Shown here one piece after another: positions 9,801-24,800 of a stretch of 64,000 nucleotides of DNA. A program made the translations under genes and the position numbers. The notes beneath the pieces are model-generated. The model saw nothing but the letters and a program-made list of their open reading frames with translations. It was not told the DNA's origin and did no database searches. Position 1 is the first letter of the stretch. Each line of letters opens with the position of its first letter. The stretch is from Limnephilus marmoratus (Eukaryota > Arthropoda > Insecta > Trichoptera > Limnephilidae). Location of the stretch: NCBI GenBank assembly GCA_917880885.1, contig OU862933.1, positions 6,805,452 to 6,869,451 on the forward strand, written 5' to 3'.

Positions 9801-12800
9801 CTTATAAGATAGTTTCACTGTGTTTTATTGATAATAGCCAGAATCCAGAATCATTACTTTGAAAAAATTGGATACAAGTAAGAAGACAATATTTTGCAGC
9901 AAGTAAGCAAAAGTACCTATGTAAACAAAAATAAGTTTCTACACTTTTTCTAAAACAAAAAATTCTTATAAAAAAAATAACAATGTCTTCTTTTTTGACA
10001 GTAATGTACAAAAATGTAAATTTTTTAATGATTCAGCTCATGATTGAAATTGCAAGCGTAAAATACTTCCAAAACCTAGAAATTACTGTAAAAACTTTGT
10101 GACGCCAGAACCCACCATCTGAAAGTTAGTGCTGTGGCAGAAAGCAGATTTATGCATTTGTTTAAGAAGGAATATACAGTACTCTCTCACTCTGCCATCC
10201 CAAAAACCGGGCAAGTGTCCAATTAGTGAAAGCGATAGATTATAATAATAGTGCATAGGTACATACAAAATATGCTAAAAATGAAATTTCGTTAAAATAA
10301 ACAAACACCGCTATCTACCTTTCATAAAATTTCAATTATTTTGGTACATAGTTAAGGTGTTGCTAGAATACACAGAGGACCAACTGAGAAAGATTTATTT
10401 AGCTTACTTGTCACTCTCCTCCTGCTGCTTGCGCTTTGCTTGCGCCTCTCTGCGCGCCTCCTCTTCCTGCTGCTGTCTCTGGGCCTCCTCCACGCGTCTC
10501 CTCTCCAACGCTATGCGTCTCTGTTGGGAAACAAGAACAATGTTAATAAATTCATTATGACGTTAATAATAATAACTACAACTGTCACTTTTGCATTTTT
10601 AAATTTTGATTAAAAAATCCAGGAATCATAAAGACCCGAAACTAATTAGACATCTCATCATTTTGGGTTAGATTCGTAAGTTAAATTTCTGAAAAACATG
10701 TTTACCTGTTTATGAGATGTACAATTATTTTTAACCGGTGACAGGCCGGAGACGCGCCGGCGCACGAAAATAATTCAAATATTTGAATAATATTGTCGAC
10801 GAAAAACTTTTGGTCTGCGATTTTGACCCTTCTATGTACAGAATTTGTATGAAGAACAGTGTCAGAATCGCTTGCGCCATCATTACTCTAGGTGGTGCTA
10901 AAAGTTTCATTCACCTTGTCACCCTGGAATATTTTTAAAACGATTTCATCCATGACAATGCGCTGTCATAAATTGCCGCGAATTTAACCGTCACAATAAA
11001 TGAGTGTATCGCGAATAAAACATCGTAAAACCTATTAATTTACGTAATAAATGCAAGTAATGTTGTTTTGGTAGATAGTTTATTGTGTTGTGAACGTTTT
11101 TCAGTCAATAAAATATACAATAGCTCAAAATTAATCAACAAAACATTCAATTCAAAGTTCAAAATGGTGCTTTTTTAGTGTTTTTTTGTGAAGTTCCGCG
11201 AATTTCCGCGAAGTGGCCTGGCCTTTGACCGGTTAAGCGGCAGCATTGGTGCAAGTGTACCTTCATATATTTTGTTGTGAAATTATTTTTTAAAAAAAGG
11301 AAAAATTGTCCAGAAATTTAATAATTAACTACGCACAGTAGAGCCCAATTCATACATTGTCCAAATTCAATTAACATTATTTTGTAAATCAGAATCTGAC
11401 ATACAGTAACCGGCTGCAATTTTTCAATTGTTACCCTGAAATACGTTGTATTTTTACAAATTTACGTGCAATGTCTGAATGCGAAAGGCATGTTGCGACA
11501 ATAACTGTCCGTGAAATTTCAATTTACGTGGAAATGTATCATATTTTTACAATATTACTTAGTATATCTGAATTTGAATTCTCACGCTAATCGGCTGCGA
11601 AATTGTGATTAACACAGGAATAACTATTATTACGAATTTATTTCGAATACCTACTCGAATGTGAAGGTGCTACCGAGGAACTCTATTTTTGAGAATTTTT
11701 TTTATTCATTAATTGGAATTTTGTTTTTTTGATGTCACATGGATTTCAAATTAACTGGGTTCTACTGTATTAAATAAAAAAAAACATAATACCTTTTCCG
11801 ACTCCTCTTTAAGCCTTTCTTCTCGCTCAATCTGTTGCTGTCTAATTCTTTCCTCTCTCTCTTTCTCCATCTTCTCCATCTGGGCTAGCTTTAACATGGT
11901 CTGTTGCTGCCGGGCTTGCGCAGCGGCACGACTCTTCTCTTCTCGCTTTCTGCAAAGCAAACAAAACACAATATGTATCATTTAAGACCATTTAAGCTTT
12001 TCAGTGCAGTCTATCCCACCACGTGGCATTATTTAGCTTAGCACAAGACACCAAAACCACTCGGGGTTTTGAAGTATATCTGAATCTGACAGGCAAAGCC
12101 TTTTAACTTTTTGTAAAAAAATTCTGTATATTATTTTCACAGTTATTGTCTTAATATGACTTATTTTTTCATAAATCTCAATCTGAAAGGCCAGTAATGA
12201 TTTTTCTAAATATAAGCAAACAAATTTACTCAAGAGTACCTACCTAACTTTGTAGCAATTTTTATTTTATTGATACAATCCACCATACATTAAGATAATC
12301 ATTAAATTCGCATTGCTTTCGTGGTTATCTTGTATTGCCAAGCTATTTAGCGATACATTTGTTAATCTTTGTCACTTACAATGTCATATCGTCGCCTCAG
12401 TTCTTATTTGTCCAACAGACCATTTTAAATTTCGTTCAATCTCCATTTTAAATTTAAAAATTAAGTATAAAAAATGATAGTTAATCATTTAACTAAGAAC
12501 TATTTAAACTAATGAGACCTTTACCTTTACAGAAATAACTTTATCGTATACACCTACCATAATGTTCATTGAAATAATGAGAGAAAACCTTCTCCTCGTG
12601 TAAAATTTTCTAATGGTCTGTTGGACAAATACGAACTAAAGCGACGTTATATACTGTTTCGCAAATCATTGTAATAATTTATATGGCAGAACAACGTTTG
12701 CCGGGTCAGCTAGTAATATTATATGTATATTCCTTAACCCCTAAGGGCCGGACCCCTACATTTGCAGTGTGGAAGAATCGTACACTGCAATTGCAGTGTC

Positions 12801-15800
12801 GACCTTTTACATTCATTTTGCCATCATATATTACCTCTACTTACAAGACAAAAATGAAAATGTCACTTGCATCAAGTATTGTATTGTCTATGTGTTGGCT
12901 TTAACAAAAATATTTTATCTATTGAAGTTTTTTAACAGGTTAAAAATGAGAAGAAAAAATCGTCTCCTGAAAAATCATATTTTTTTAAGTTTACAATCTT
13001 TTGGTGATCAAGGCGCGATATGTGTTTTAGTGAAACTTTATGGATCCTGAATATACAGAGAAAAATGTTCTGGAGGATGTCATATGCAACGGCTTCGTAA
13101 GTAAGTATAATAAACTGTAATATATGCAGCTTTGCATTTTGGGATGCGGGTATGGGTACCGCCGCACCAGGAACCATTTATTGGATAACCAAAACCTCTG
13201 ACAGGGGTCACCCCAAGTACGTTCGGTGACTTACCAGGGGTGCTGGGGTTCATGAGGTGAGGTTTGTCAAGGTCTTGGCAGCAGATGTGTCCGCCAGAAT
13301 CGTGGACCCTTGCACCGCAGATGAAGGGATGGATTCATACATCTGTCACTCCTGCCCCCAGATTCCTACCCACCCCTCAAACCTATTTCCTTCCCAGAAC
13401 TTCCTCTTCTTTCTTTCCTTAAAAATCCCTCCACACAGCATCCCCTAAGATGACATAGGGCCTGAGGGAAATTATTTTCCTCAGGGTCTCCTTCCTGTGT
13501 GGAGCTAATGTAAAAAAAAAAAAAAACATGTGTGCAGTTCACATGCGGTAGAAGTGAAACCTTCAGAAAACAAAATTAGACAAGAGTGGAAAGGCTACGA
13601 AGCATCGCACAAAGAAAAAAACCGATTATTCTATCTCATTCTTGCAGGCTAAATCCAATAGATGTATGTGTTTGTCTCTTTTTAGTATCACTTTTTGGTT
13701 TCTAATCACAAAGGTGCTAAAGAAGTTTTCATTTGAAAAAGCTCTTAGCACCGGTTTGTTGCATTAATTTGTGTTTAGTATTCTATTTGATCCAACCTCC
13801 GCTGCTCCTCACTCCTGGCCTGCAGCATGGCCTCTCTCTTGCGCAGGGCGTCATCCTCCCGCACAATGTTCTGGACCAAGTACTGCGGCTTGGAGGACAC
13901 CAGCGACTCGGAGGAGCTGAAGTTGCTACCGCCCGGCCCCAGCTTAACGCTTGTCTGGAATTATATAAAGGTTAAATGTCATATGTAATCTTACTAATAT
14001 TATAAACATGAAAGTTTGTATGGATATATGTGCTTGTTGCTCTTTCATGCAAAAACTACTGAATGGATTTTAATGAAACTTTACAATAATATAGCTCATA
14101 TATCAGAATAACATATAGGCTATAATTTATAAAGCTAGCTAGGAAGGGGACACTGCACGGGAATGGTGATTCAAGAGAGGAAACGATGTATTTAATGAAA
14201 CTTTACAATAATATAGCTCATATATCAGAATAACATATAGGCTATAATTTATAAAGCTAGCTAGGAAGGGGACACTGCACGGGAATGGTGATTCAAGAGA
14301 GGAAACGATGTATTTAATGAAACTTTACAATAATATAGCTCATATATCAGAATAACATATAGGCTATAATTTATAAAGCTAGCTAGGAAGGGGACACTGC
14401 ACGGGAATGGTGATTCAAGAGAGGAAACGATGTATTTAATGAAACTTTACAATAATATAGCTCATATATCAGAATAACATATAGGCTATAATTTATAAAT
14501 CTAGCTAGGAAGGGGACACTGCACGGGAATGGTGATTCAAGAGAGGAAACGATGTATTTAATGAAACTTTACAATAATATAGCTCATATATCAGAATAAC
14601 ATATAGGCTATAATTTATAAAGCTAGCTAGGAAGGGGACACTGCACGGGAATGGTGATTCAAGAGAGGAAACGATGTATTTAATGAAACTTTACAATAAT
14701 ATAGCTCATATATCAGAATAACATATAGGCTATAATTTATAAAGCTAGCTAGGAAGGGGACACTGCACGGGAATGGTGATTCAAGAGAGGAAACGATGTA
14801 TTTAATGAAACTTTACAATAATATAGCTCATATATCAGAATAACATATAGGCTATAATTTATAAAGCTAGCTAGGAAGGGGACACTGCACGGGAATGGTG
14901 ATTCAAGAGAGGAAACGATGTATTTAATGAAACTTTACAATAATATAGCTCATATATCAGAATAACATATAGGCTATAATTTATAAAGCTAGCTAGGAAG
15001 GGGACACTGCACGGGAATGGTGATTCAAGAGAGGAAACGATGTATTTAATGAAACTTTACAATAATATAGCTCATATATCAGAATAACATATAGGCTATA
15101 ATTTATAAAGCTAGCTAGGAAGGGGACACTGCACGGGAATGGTGATTCAAGAGAGGAAACGATGTATTTAATGAAACTTTACAATAATATAGCTCATATA
15201 TCAGAATAACATATAGGCTATAATTTATAAAGCTAGCTAGGAAGGGGACACTGCACGGGAATGGTGATTCAAGAGAGGAAACGATGTATTTAATGAAACT
15301 TTACAATAATATAGCTCATATATCAGAATAACATATAGGCTATAATTTATAAAGCTAGCTAGGAAGGGGACACTGCACGGGAATGGTGATTCAAGAGAGG
15401 AAACGATGTATTTTTTGAATATGGCATTGCAACGCATGCCGGAAACCAGCTAGTATTATATATATATATAAGTATGTACTTGATGTTTAGTTGATGTTTA
15501 CTTGTTTTTAGTTTATACTAACAAAGACATAATGTTCCGTACTTTTACCAGAATCTCAAAATTCTCTCAGTAAGAGCAATTCTGTGGTATAAAATTATAT
15601 CTCAGCATATGAATAGCCCTATATACATACATAAATTGGATCACATTTACAATACCCGTTTTACGCTAAATGAAGGACTAATTGTACCTAAGCACTTGAA
15701 CAAATATGGACAAAGAACGCTGGACTACATGATACCAAATTTATTGAATATGTTACCTGCTGAAATTAAAAAATGTACAAATGGTAAAACAAATATTATG

Positions 15801-18800
15801 TTGAAGAATTGGCTCGCCGAAAGAAAAAATTTGTATTAGACACTAGCACAAAAATTGTAACTGCAAAATAAGTTAGTACTAAAAAGTAGTTTATTGGGAC
15901 TTTTCTTTTTCTGTAAAATATTTTTATTTTTCCTGTCATATTGTATTTACCTTGTCTTTATTATTACAAATAAAAAAATAAAAAATGTTGACAACTTTTC
16001 TAACAAGTTACTTTTATTTACATATTTTTTATTCTACTTAAATAAAATGTTTTCTGTTATTATAACATCGATATTATTTTTTTAGTATAGTAACACATAA
16101 TAATATCCTATACCTAAATATTTGCTTTTATCATACATACTTTGTTAAGAGCGTTTAACCAGCCAGCGGACGAAAATCCACATTTCGTCGAAAGTTGTTC
16201 TTACGATCGTGCAGGGCGGTTGCAATGAGAAAGATTAATTATTCTCCGTACCAGCTTTTTTAAATTATAACTCAATATGGAATTTATTTCAATTCAAATT
16301 AGCTTTAATTTATACCTTCATCCAAAAATGCTGAAAGGCGTGATGATAAAACTATTAAAATAGTGTACTTTTTGTAGTTATTTTTTGATTATAAGTATTT
16401 ATTATTTTTCAATAATGTCTAAATTTAATAAGAATGTTAAAAAAATGTGAAATATATTAGTTCGTAAGTGCGCAAATAATACACAAATGGACCAATTTTC
16501 GTCAAGAAACACATGTACGTACATATTTTTTAATGATTTTATTGAAACTAAAATTAAAATTCTAATACATAACTTTGCTAGATAATGTATTGATTTATTT
16601 TATTGCATGATTACATTATTTGAAATGGGTGTGGTATAATACAAAAACTTTTTTGAAAATTTAACAAATCTGCCAACGACCTATGGAATAACCTTATTAT
16701 ACTAAAAATTAAAAAAAATTCTAAAAATTTATTACATAACTATGCTAGATAAAAGAACAATCTTTCGAAATCCATTTATAATTTTTTGTGGAAAAGAGTC
16801 AATACGTCTAAAAACTTTTTTTTAAATGACGTATTTCCGGCTTTCTCTGGTAATGCCCTCTTAAATGTACATTCTTATTTTGTTATTATTGTAATACTGA
16901 ACCCCCCCTGTGTACCACTGTGTAATCTCATGTATCACTTGAATGTAAAAGCCATTTCATGGCGTTTAAATAAATAAATAAATATCACTGAAGTAATATA
17001 TCAATTGAAGAAGAAGATAACACTAATAAATCTAAAGGCAGGTCCAGAGCTCAAACATTTGTCGCGATTTGTCGTGAAAGTCCATCAAAAATCACATCAA
17101 CGTTTTTTGTTTTCCGTCTCCTCCGTTTGTTAAAACACTAAACACGGTTGAAAGATTGGTGCGAAGTTTACGCGATCACACACAATTTAGCTTGTGGTCT
17201 TCGATAAGGACGTGTCGACGCTTAAGCAATGAGCACTTGACATTTTTGGCGTTCATATCAATGTTAAAATGCGTTCTGATGAAAAAGAGATACGTCAGGG
17301 AGAAAACATAGATATTTTAGTAGATATTTATTTATCAGGAAAGATTTCCGACTAATATCGATTATTGCACCACCTAAAGTTACTATTAGGAATTTATATA
17401 TTTACGTCAAAAACAGAATAATTATAAATATTTGATATTATATTACAATTTTATTATCAAATATTTTTATTATTATATTATATTTAGTTATAATAATATT
17501 TTAAACTCGTGATTATGCCCGCTCATCGCACATAACCACAAAAGGCCGTTCCTTTGCGCTAAATGTCAATTCGGTTTTGACATTTGTGAAGTAAACAAAG
17601 ACAGAATGATTCTGGAGACACTAATGTGAATTACTGTGTTTTTATTTACCACGGCAGTACATCGCACGCCTCTTGCACCAGGTTTCATTCCGGGTGATGT
17701 TAGGGAACTTGTCAAAGTCTAGAAAGTATAAGAAGAGAGGTGTGCTGAGTATGGTACCTGTTTGGAGGAGGGTACGGGCAGCGGCAGCTTCAGCTGGGCG
17801 ATGGCGTGTGCGCTGATGGGAGTGGCGATCTTGCTGCGAGACATCTTCCTGGTCGGGGCCGGCGCCTCCACCTTGGCCACCACCTTCGTCTCCTCCTGAA
17901 CAATTATTCAAACAAATTTACATTTCATTTTAATATTGAGGTAGGATAGGAAATTCTGGGAAGGAAAAATGTATGAAGGGTGGGTAGGAATCTGGGATCA
18001 GTGTATCCAGGAGCAACGAACTATGAATCTATCCCTCCCACTGTGACGCAAGGCGATAGGTCGAGAAAACCGGCTGAAGAGGTCTAGGTTAGGTCTTCCT
18101 CAACCCAATTCGCCACGAAGACCTAGACAAACCTCACCCCATGAATCCGGGCACCCCTGCTAAGTCACCAAACATAGCGAACCACTGGTTAAAGATCAAG
18201 AATTGCTACTGGAATTGCTACAGTTTGTCAAGTACATTCCTTAACCTTTCGAGTGATGACGTATCCAATTTGTACAATAAAATAAATCAAGAATTGCTAC
18301 TGGTTAAAGTTTGTTAAGTACATTCCTTAACCTTTCGAGTGATGACGTATTCAATTTGTACAATAAAATAAATCATTAATTGAGCTACTCTGGGGAAACT
18401 ACTTATGGTAAGTTATAAAGGTACTATTTTTATAAATATATAAGCACATTATCTGGTAAGACGGTGTACCGGACGTAAATTTAAGAATAATTTTATGATT
18501 GTATTCTGATAATTTCATTTTGTATCTAATGAAAAAATATATTTAATCACAGGGTCAAGCAGTCAGTATGAGACAAAAGACTTGACTTCTCCCTTTCCCA
18601 TCTGTGTACATACCTAGACACCCTTTTTATTTATTATATATCAAAATTGAGCAAAACCGTTTATTTTTATTTTTGCACAAAACTCAAATTTGTGCAACCT
18701 CTAAACTCTACCAGAACGCCGGCGTGTCCCTAATCTGAGAATTTCATCTGAGTTCTTAGAATCGGGCTGAAACAAAGGGCTGTCCAGAGTGGCCAGGGCT

Positions 18801-21800
18801 TAAGCCCGCCAATGGGCCCTTTAAATACAGCCCTAAAAGCTCTAAACGGCGGATAACCAGCAACCGTCACCATCTCAACATCTCCGCATGCTCTACTCTG
18901 CCTTCTTCGATCAACACTGCAACTTGCAGGCAACCCCCAGCTTTCAACCTTTTTCCCACTTTTCCCTTTCCCCACATGTTCCCTCGGTTTTCACCATTTC
19001 TCCCCTTCCCCACATTTTCTCGATTTTCCCCTTTTCTCCCTTACCCCACATTTCCCCTCATTTTTCCCATTTCTCACTTTCCCTATTTTTCACTCGTTTC
19101 TCCCCAGGCATCGAAGCGGCCATTCGGTCCCTTCCCACAACACCCTTCGATCAGCATCTTCAACAGCCATAGATAGACTCTCAGTACCTATGCGCAATCC
19201 CAATACCAATTTCGGAGACCGGGCTTTTGCAGTGGCAGGCCCAACAGCTTGGAACAAACTCCCTTCACATTTGCGAAAGATCGACAGAACGTCTGAGTTC
19301 AGAGCAAAGCCAAAAACTCATCTTTTCAAATTGTCATATCCAGAAAAATAACTGCATTTCTTCAGTAGTATGTCATTACTCGGTCCATAATTTACCTAGA
19401 TTGTTTTTAAATATTTTTCACACTGACAGCACGGGCAGTAATCATAACGATATGTGTTTGAAAATGTAAATATGTATAATAGTCATAAATAACTAATTTT
19501 AAGACCGTTGTTAGTCATAATATGATTTAGTACTGGGCGTTGACGATAATTCCATCCAACGCCAACGTCGTTATCGTTGGCGATTTTCAACTGTTGAAAA
19601 TATCTGTTGAAAATAACGTCGACGTTGACGCAACTATAAATTAGGAGATCGACACGATACTAACAAAAAATATATCAAAATCGTATTAAGGAATCACTTT
19701 TAACGGTGGTTCCCCGAATCATTGATGTATTATTATTATCACTTATCACTATGCCCCACGCCCCACACACGTAATAATAATCCTATAATAACGTTGAAAG
19801 TTGAAACTGTTGGAAGACATTGCGTGTTGGTTTAGGCGTTGAAAATATTACCCTGTTGAAATATTAATAATATTTTGCTTGTCACTGATAAATTTGCTTG
19901 TTGCTTGGCGCTACGGATCGGCCGTATTGGATGGGAAAATAAAAAAAAATGTGCAGTAGGTACGTCATTAACAAAAGACCATTTCAAATTAGGTATAATA
20001 TCGTTCACGAAGTGTGATCTCTTGACCCTTTTGATTTAAGGGGCCAATACCGTTGAAAACAATAGGTACAAAACATAGCTGTTTAGGCGACCGGCGTTGA
20101 TAATTATCAATAGGTTATTTTTTGCTTGTCGTTGATAAATTTGCTTGTTCCGTGGCACTGCGTATCGGCGGTATTGGATGGGAAAATAAAAAAAAACGTG
20201 CAGTAGGTATGTACATTACCAAAAGACCGTTTGAAATATCGAGTAATGTTGTTCACGAAGTGCAAACTCTTAACCCTTTTTATTTATTAGGCAGTTGAAT
20301 CGTTGACTGCGTTGAATAATGTTCCCATGTAGGTATTATATTTCAACTGTTGGTGCTAATTATTTTCAACAGCGTTGGACGTTGAAACAATATAACTATT
20401 GTTTCCAACGGCTAGTTATATTTTAATACAGTACTAATATGATTAGAGCAGTATTGTACTTAGTTATAAAAATAAGTATAGTTTTAAGTCACTAGTTATA
20501 TATGGCTTAGTTGTAAGTCATTAGTTACCAATCAGTTAGAAGCCACTTGTAATGTGTAAATGAATTGTAAAGTGCCCTTGATGTGATTTTTTCGAGAAAA
20601 TGGCGCTATAACAATCATTCAACAATTATTATTATTATTACATCGTCTGTGTGGCAGGCGACTACAGTGCCCGTCCCGTACAGATGGTACAATGTACAAA
20701 AAGGTTATTATGAATATAGAATCAGCTGGCGGACGGCAAAAATTTAGCTTCGGCTCACCAAGAGTTGATACTCTCTATGCATAGTGAATTTATTGTATTG
20801 ATATTTGTCGTATTCCTACAAATCCTATGAACATATCCTCACAATGCTAACACGCGTGGGATATCTCAGTGACCCCTTGCAGTAACAGGTTGAAGGAAAT
20901 CAAACAAAGCCAGGTAACAACTATATAATATTAGCGTTTACATTATAAAATAGTCTTACGGTTTCCATGTCTTTGGCGGCCATGGCACGTGTCTTGGTCC
21001 TGGTGACGCGAGTGGGGCCATCTGCAACGTCCAACCCCAAACGCGGGCTGCCAGCCGCCGCCTCGGCCAGGCGCTCAAAGTGCTGCACGCGTGACTGAAC
21101 GGGACTCCTGGAAACAGAGGAAAATTCTTCATTTTAATGCATACACAATATATACATATCGTGGGGTAATTACTACAATTAGGTATAAACTCTGAAATCT
21201 GATTTTTCGAGATACACTAAACCATAAATTTTCTTTGTCTATGTACTCCACAACATATGTCATGTGTTTGTGATATTATAGTTTCTGAAATAATCCAATT
21301 TCTTCTTTCTGGATCATCTAGTATCCTTGAAATATCTAAATTAAATAAATAAAAGCCTAACCAAGAAATTAAAATACCATATCTATACACAAATTCCGCA
21401 TACGAACAAAGGACACTCCTCTGAAATGTAACGAATAAAGACCGACAGAAAAACTAAAAACACAAGTGAAAGTTTTTTTTTAATTTGCTCTCAAGCGGCA
21501 TTATTTATGTTGTGAGGATGCAATTCGAGTTCAGTGCTCCGAAATATTATGTTAACATAAACAATCTTCACCATCAATAAAATATTAGCAAAAGGGAATA
21601 ATAATTTTTGCAAATGGCGCCAAATGTCAATTCGGTTTTGACATTTGTGAAGTAAACAAACGCAGAATACAAATCGACAAGCCATGAATCGGTTTACTCC
21701 GCAAGAACGCAGAATAATTGTTTCCATTTTTTTGCGCAACAATTCGTCAGTTGTGTTGGGGCAGCATGAATTTCGTCGCAGATTTCCTGGCCATCTGATA

Positions 21801-24800
21801 CCAACTGGACAAACACTGCGGCGTTTGGCCACACGCCTTGAAGAGACTGAAACAACACGAGATGTTCCCAAGGCTGGCCGGCCCCGGAGCTGAGAATATC
21901 GCTTCTGTTGCCCAAGATGTCAAAGGTGAGCCCGGAACATTGACCAGACGACGTGCCACGCAATTGGGCATTAGCCGGCGGTCCCTACGCAGAATTTTGG
22001 TGAAAGATTTGAAGATGTTCCCTTACAAAGTGCAGACAGTGCATCAGCTATTAGCTGTTGACCGCCAAACGTGTATAATCTACGCTCAAGTCATCCTGAA
22101 TCTCAACGAAGAAGTGGACGATTTTTTATCGAAAATATCATGAGCGATGAAGCTCATTTCCATCTTAGCGGTTACGTTAATAAACAAAATAATAATTTCT
22201 GAAGCACCGAAAATCCGTGTATCACCCACGAAGAGCCATTATACCCGCTCAAAGTTACTGCGTGGTGTACTGTTTACGCTGGAGGAGTCATCGGGCCATT
22301 TTTTTTTTTGAGAACGCCGCGGGCCAAACGACGACTGTGGAAGGCGCGCGTTACAGAGTCATGATTCCTCAATTGGATGAATTGGGACTGGAGAACATGT
22401 GGTTCCAACAGGACGGTGCAACGGTGCACACTGCTCGAGTCACAACCGATATTCTGAAGAAAGCATTTCCGGGTCGCTTAATCTCTCGCTTTGGTGATTT
22501 GCACTGGCCGCCAGATTTTTTTTTTTTTTTACATTAACTCCACACAGGAGGCCCTGAAGAAAATAATTTCCCTCAGGGTCTATGTCATCTGGGATGCTGT
22601 GTGGAGGGTCTTTTTGAGGAGAGGAAGGAATGAACATTGGTCTTGAAGAGACCCATGTTGTAGGAAGGAGGAAACACAGAGGCCGGCAAATCATTCCACA
22701 GCCGAGCTGTTGAACACAAGAACGAGTCGAAGAAACGACCCGTTCTCATGTGACATATGTCAACTGTGTACAAATGTTGGGCACGCGTTTGGCGTGTTTC
22801 CCGACTATGCACCGGTGCCGAAGGGATCAATGATGCTAGTTCCTCGGAGCATCTTCCATTGTAATACCGGTAGAACAAGGATAGCATTCCCACCCGACGC
22901 CTGTGCTCTAAAGATTGCAATCCGTCTGTTAAGATGGGAGAATCTATCAAACGGACCGCCCGTTTCTGCACAGAGTCGAGGGTATTTTTCAGGTATTTTG
23001 GAGCTCCAGACCAGAGGTGGCTGCTAAATTCAACCGTGGGGCGCACTTGCGATTTGTACAGGGTTAGCAGTTGTGTACTATTAAAGTATCTGCGGGCCCT
23101 GTACAGTACGCCCAGTTTTTGGGAGGCTAACTTTACTCTGGCTTCGATGGAGCCCCCATACCTGAGCTGGTCACTTAGGGTTACACCAAGCATTTCAATG
23201 GAGGGCCTGTTCGGAAGATTGCTTCCGTTGAAAGAGACTAGATTTTCATTTCGATCCCTTTTAGACGTAATCAGACAAGATTGGGTCTTTGAAACATTAA
23301 ATTCAACGAGATTATTTTTACCCCAAGAGAAAACACTCTCGAGGTAACCGTCCATTCTTTGCTTCAAAGCCTTACGAGCTGTTGGAGTTTGTGAGCCCTT
23401 TGGGGGCTTGTCAAACAAAAAGCTATCATGAACTGTACTGTCATCCGCGTAACGATCACCCGATTTAACCATTCCAGACTTCTTTTTATGGGGTTTTTTG
23501 AAGTCGCGGTTTTAAGTCAACAAGCCTCAGACTCTTGAAGCCCTTAAGGAGAATATTCGCCAGAAATGCGAGAACCTGTCGCCCGAAGTTCTGACAAGAG
23601 TGATGGAAAATGCCATAAAACAGGCCCGTATGTTCATCAACTCTGGCGGCGACCACTTGGTCTATATCATTTTCTCGAATTGATGGAATAAATTCTAATG
23701 GATTAAATAAACGAATTTCACAAGCAGAACCAAAGTTTTTCTTAAAAAAAAAAATTACAGCAAAAGAACATCAGGTAATTTACTTTTGCAAATCCTTTGT
23801 GTTCACTTGCATATTTTGTCATTTTTACCAAAATTTCAACAATGCAAAACCAAATTTTGTAATTAAATTATGAAGCTTTAATTTGCGTAATTTGACACAT
23901 TCTCAATGAGATTGGACCCCAATATAAAAATAATCTTGTAGAACAACAAAAAACACTCATGTCGGAGAAAAAGAAGAAAAAAAAAGAAAGCACTGCTATT
24001 CGAATTATGAATTGTGTCTCATGTGAGGTCATGATTCACGATTGTATACATTTTACCCAAGTTCACTTAACCGCTCAGTTGCCGCTCGTGCGCCGGAGAC
24101 TTTACACGCGATTTTGACCCTTATGTATAAAGAAAGTGTATGAAGAACACGGTCAGAATCGCTTGCTCTATTATCGCTCTTTACCATAGAGAAAACCGCA
24201 ATGCGCTTGGTCACTCCACATAATTTATATTAATGATTTACCGGAGCGCGGGAACGTGCGCAGTTCTTGCGCATGCGCGGGAAAAATTCTTTGGTCTTCA
24301 ATTTTGACCTTTCTATGTACGAAATTTCTCAAGGACGCTGTCAGAATCGCCGGACATTGGGTGTCATGGCTGCCGCTTTTTGCGAACGCTAATTGGTTAC
24401 AACCAACCCCATTTACTCCCGGCATTCAACGAGTTAATGAGCATTCAAAGTGAACTTGTATAAAATATACACTTTTTTAAATTTAATTTAAATTAAATTT
24501 AATAATGTTATTATTCAGTTCTGCAAATATTTTAGTTTTTATTTTTATGACAGCTGTTTCGGCTTGCAAGGCCATTTTCAGTATGAAAATGCTTTCATGC
24601 GTGTCATCTGTGGTGCATTTCAACACGCACAATACATTTGGTGCAACAGTGCAGAGGCAAAGAAATATCTTTGAGATATAAAATAATATTGCTTTATATT
24701 ATATTATAGAATTATATTCCCATTTGGTCTCTAGTAGGTTGACATGTTGTTTTTGTATTGTTTTGTATTTATAATACTTATATAGTGCAATTGCATAGCG

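Noticed and set aside
14071..15412. Regular 122-bp repeats resembling a CRISPR array
   Set aside because: The units are contiguous and identical with no unique spacers, lie within Helitron ends, and sit in a eukaryotic intron.
21491..21971. Minus-strand frames of 74-126 codons opposite the mariner transposase
   Set aside because: Antisense shadows of the transposase; the sense frame has the family motifs.
22710..23347. Plus-strand frames of 105-137 codons
   Set aside because: Antisense shadows of the LINE RT on the minus strand.
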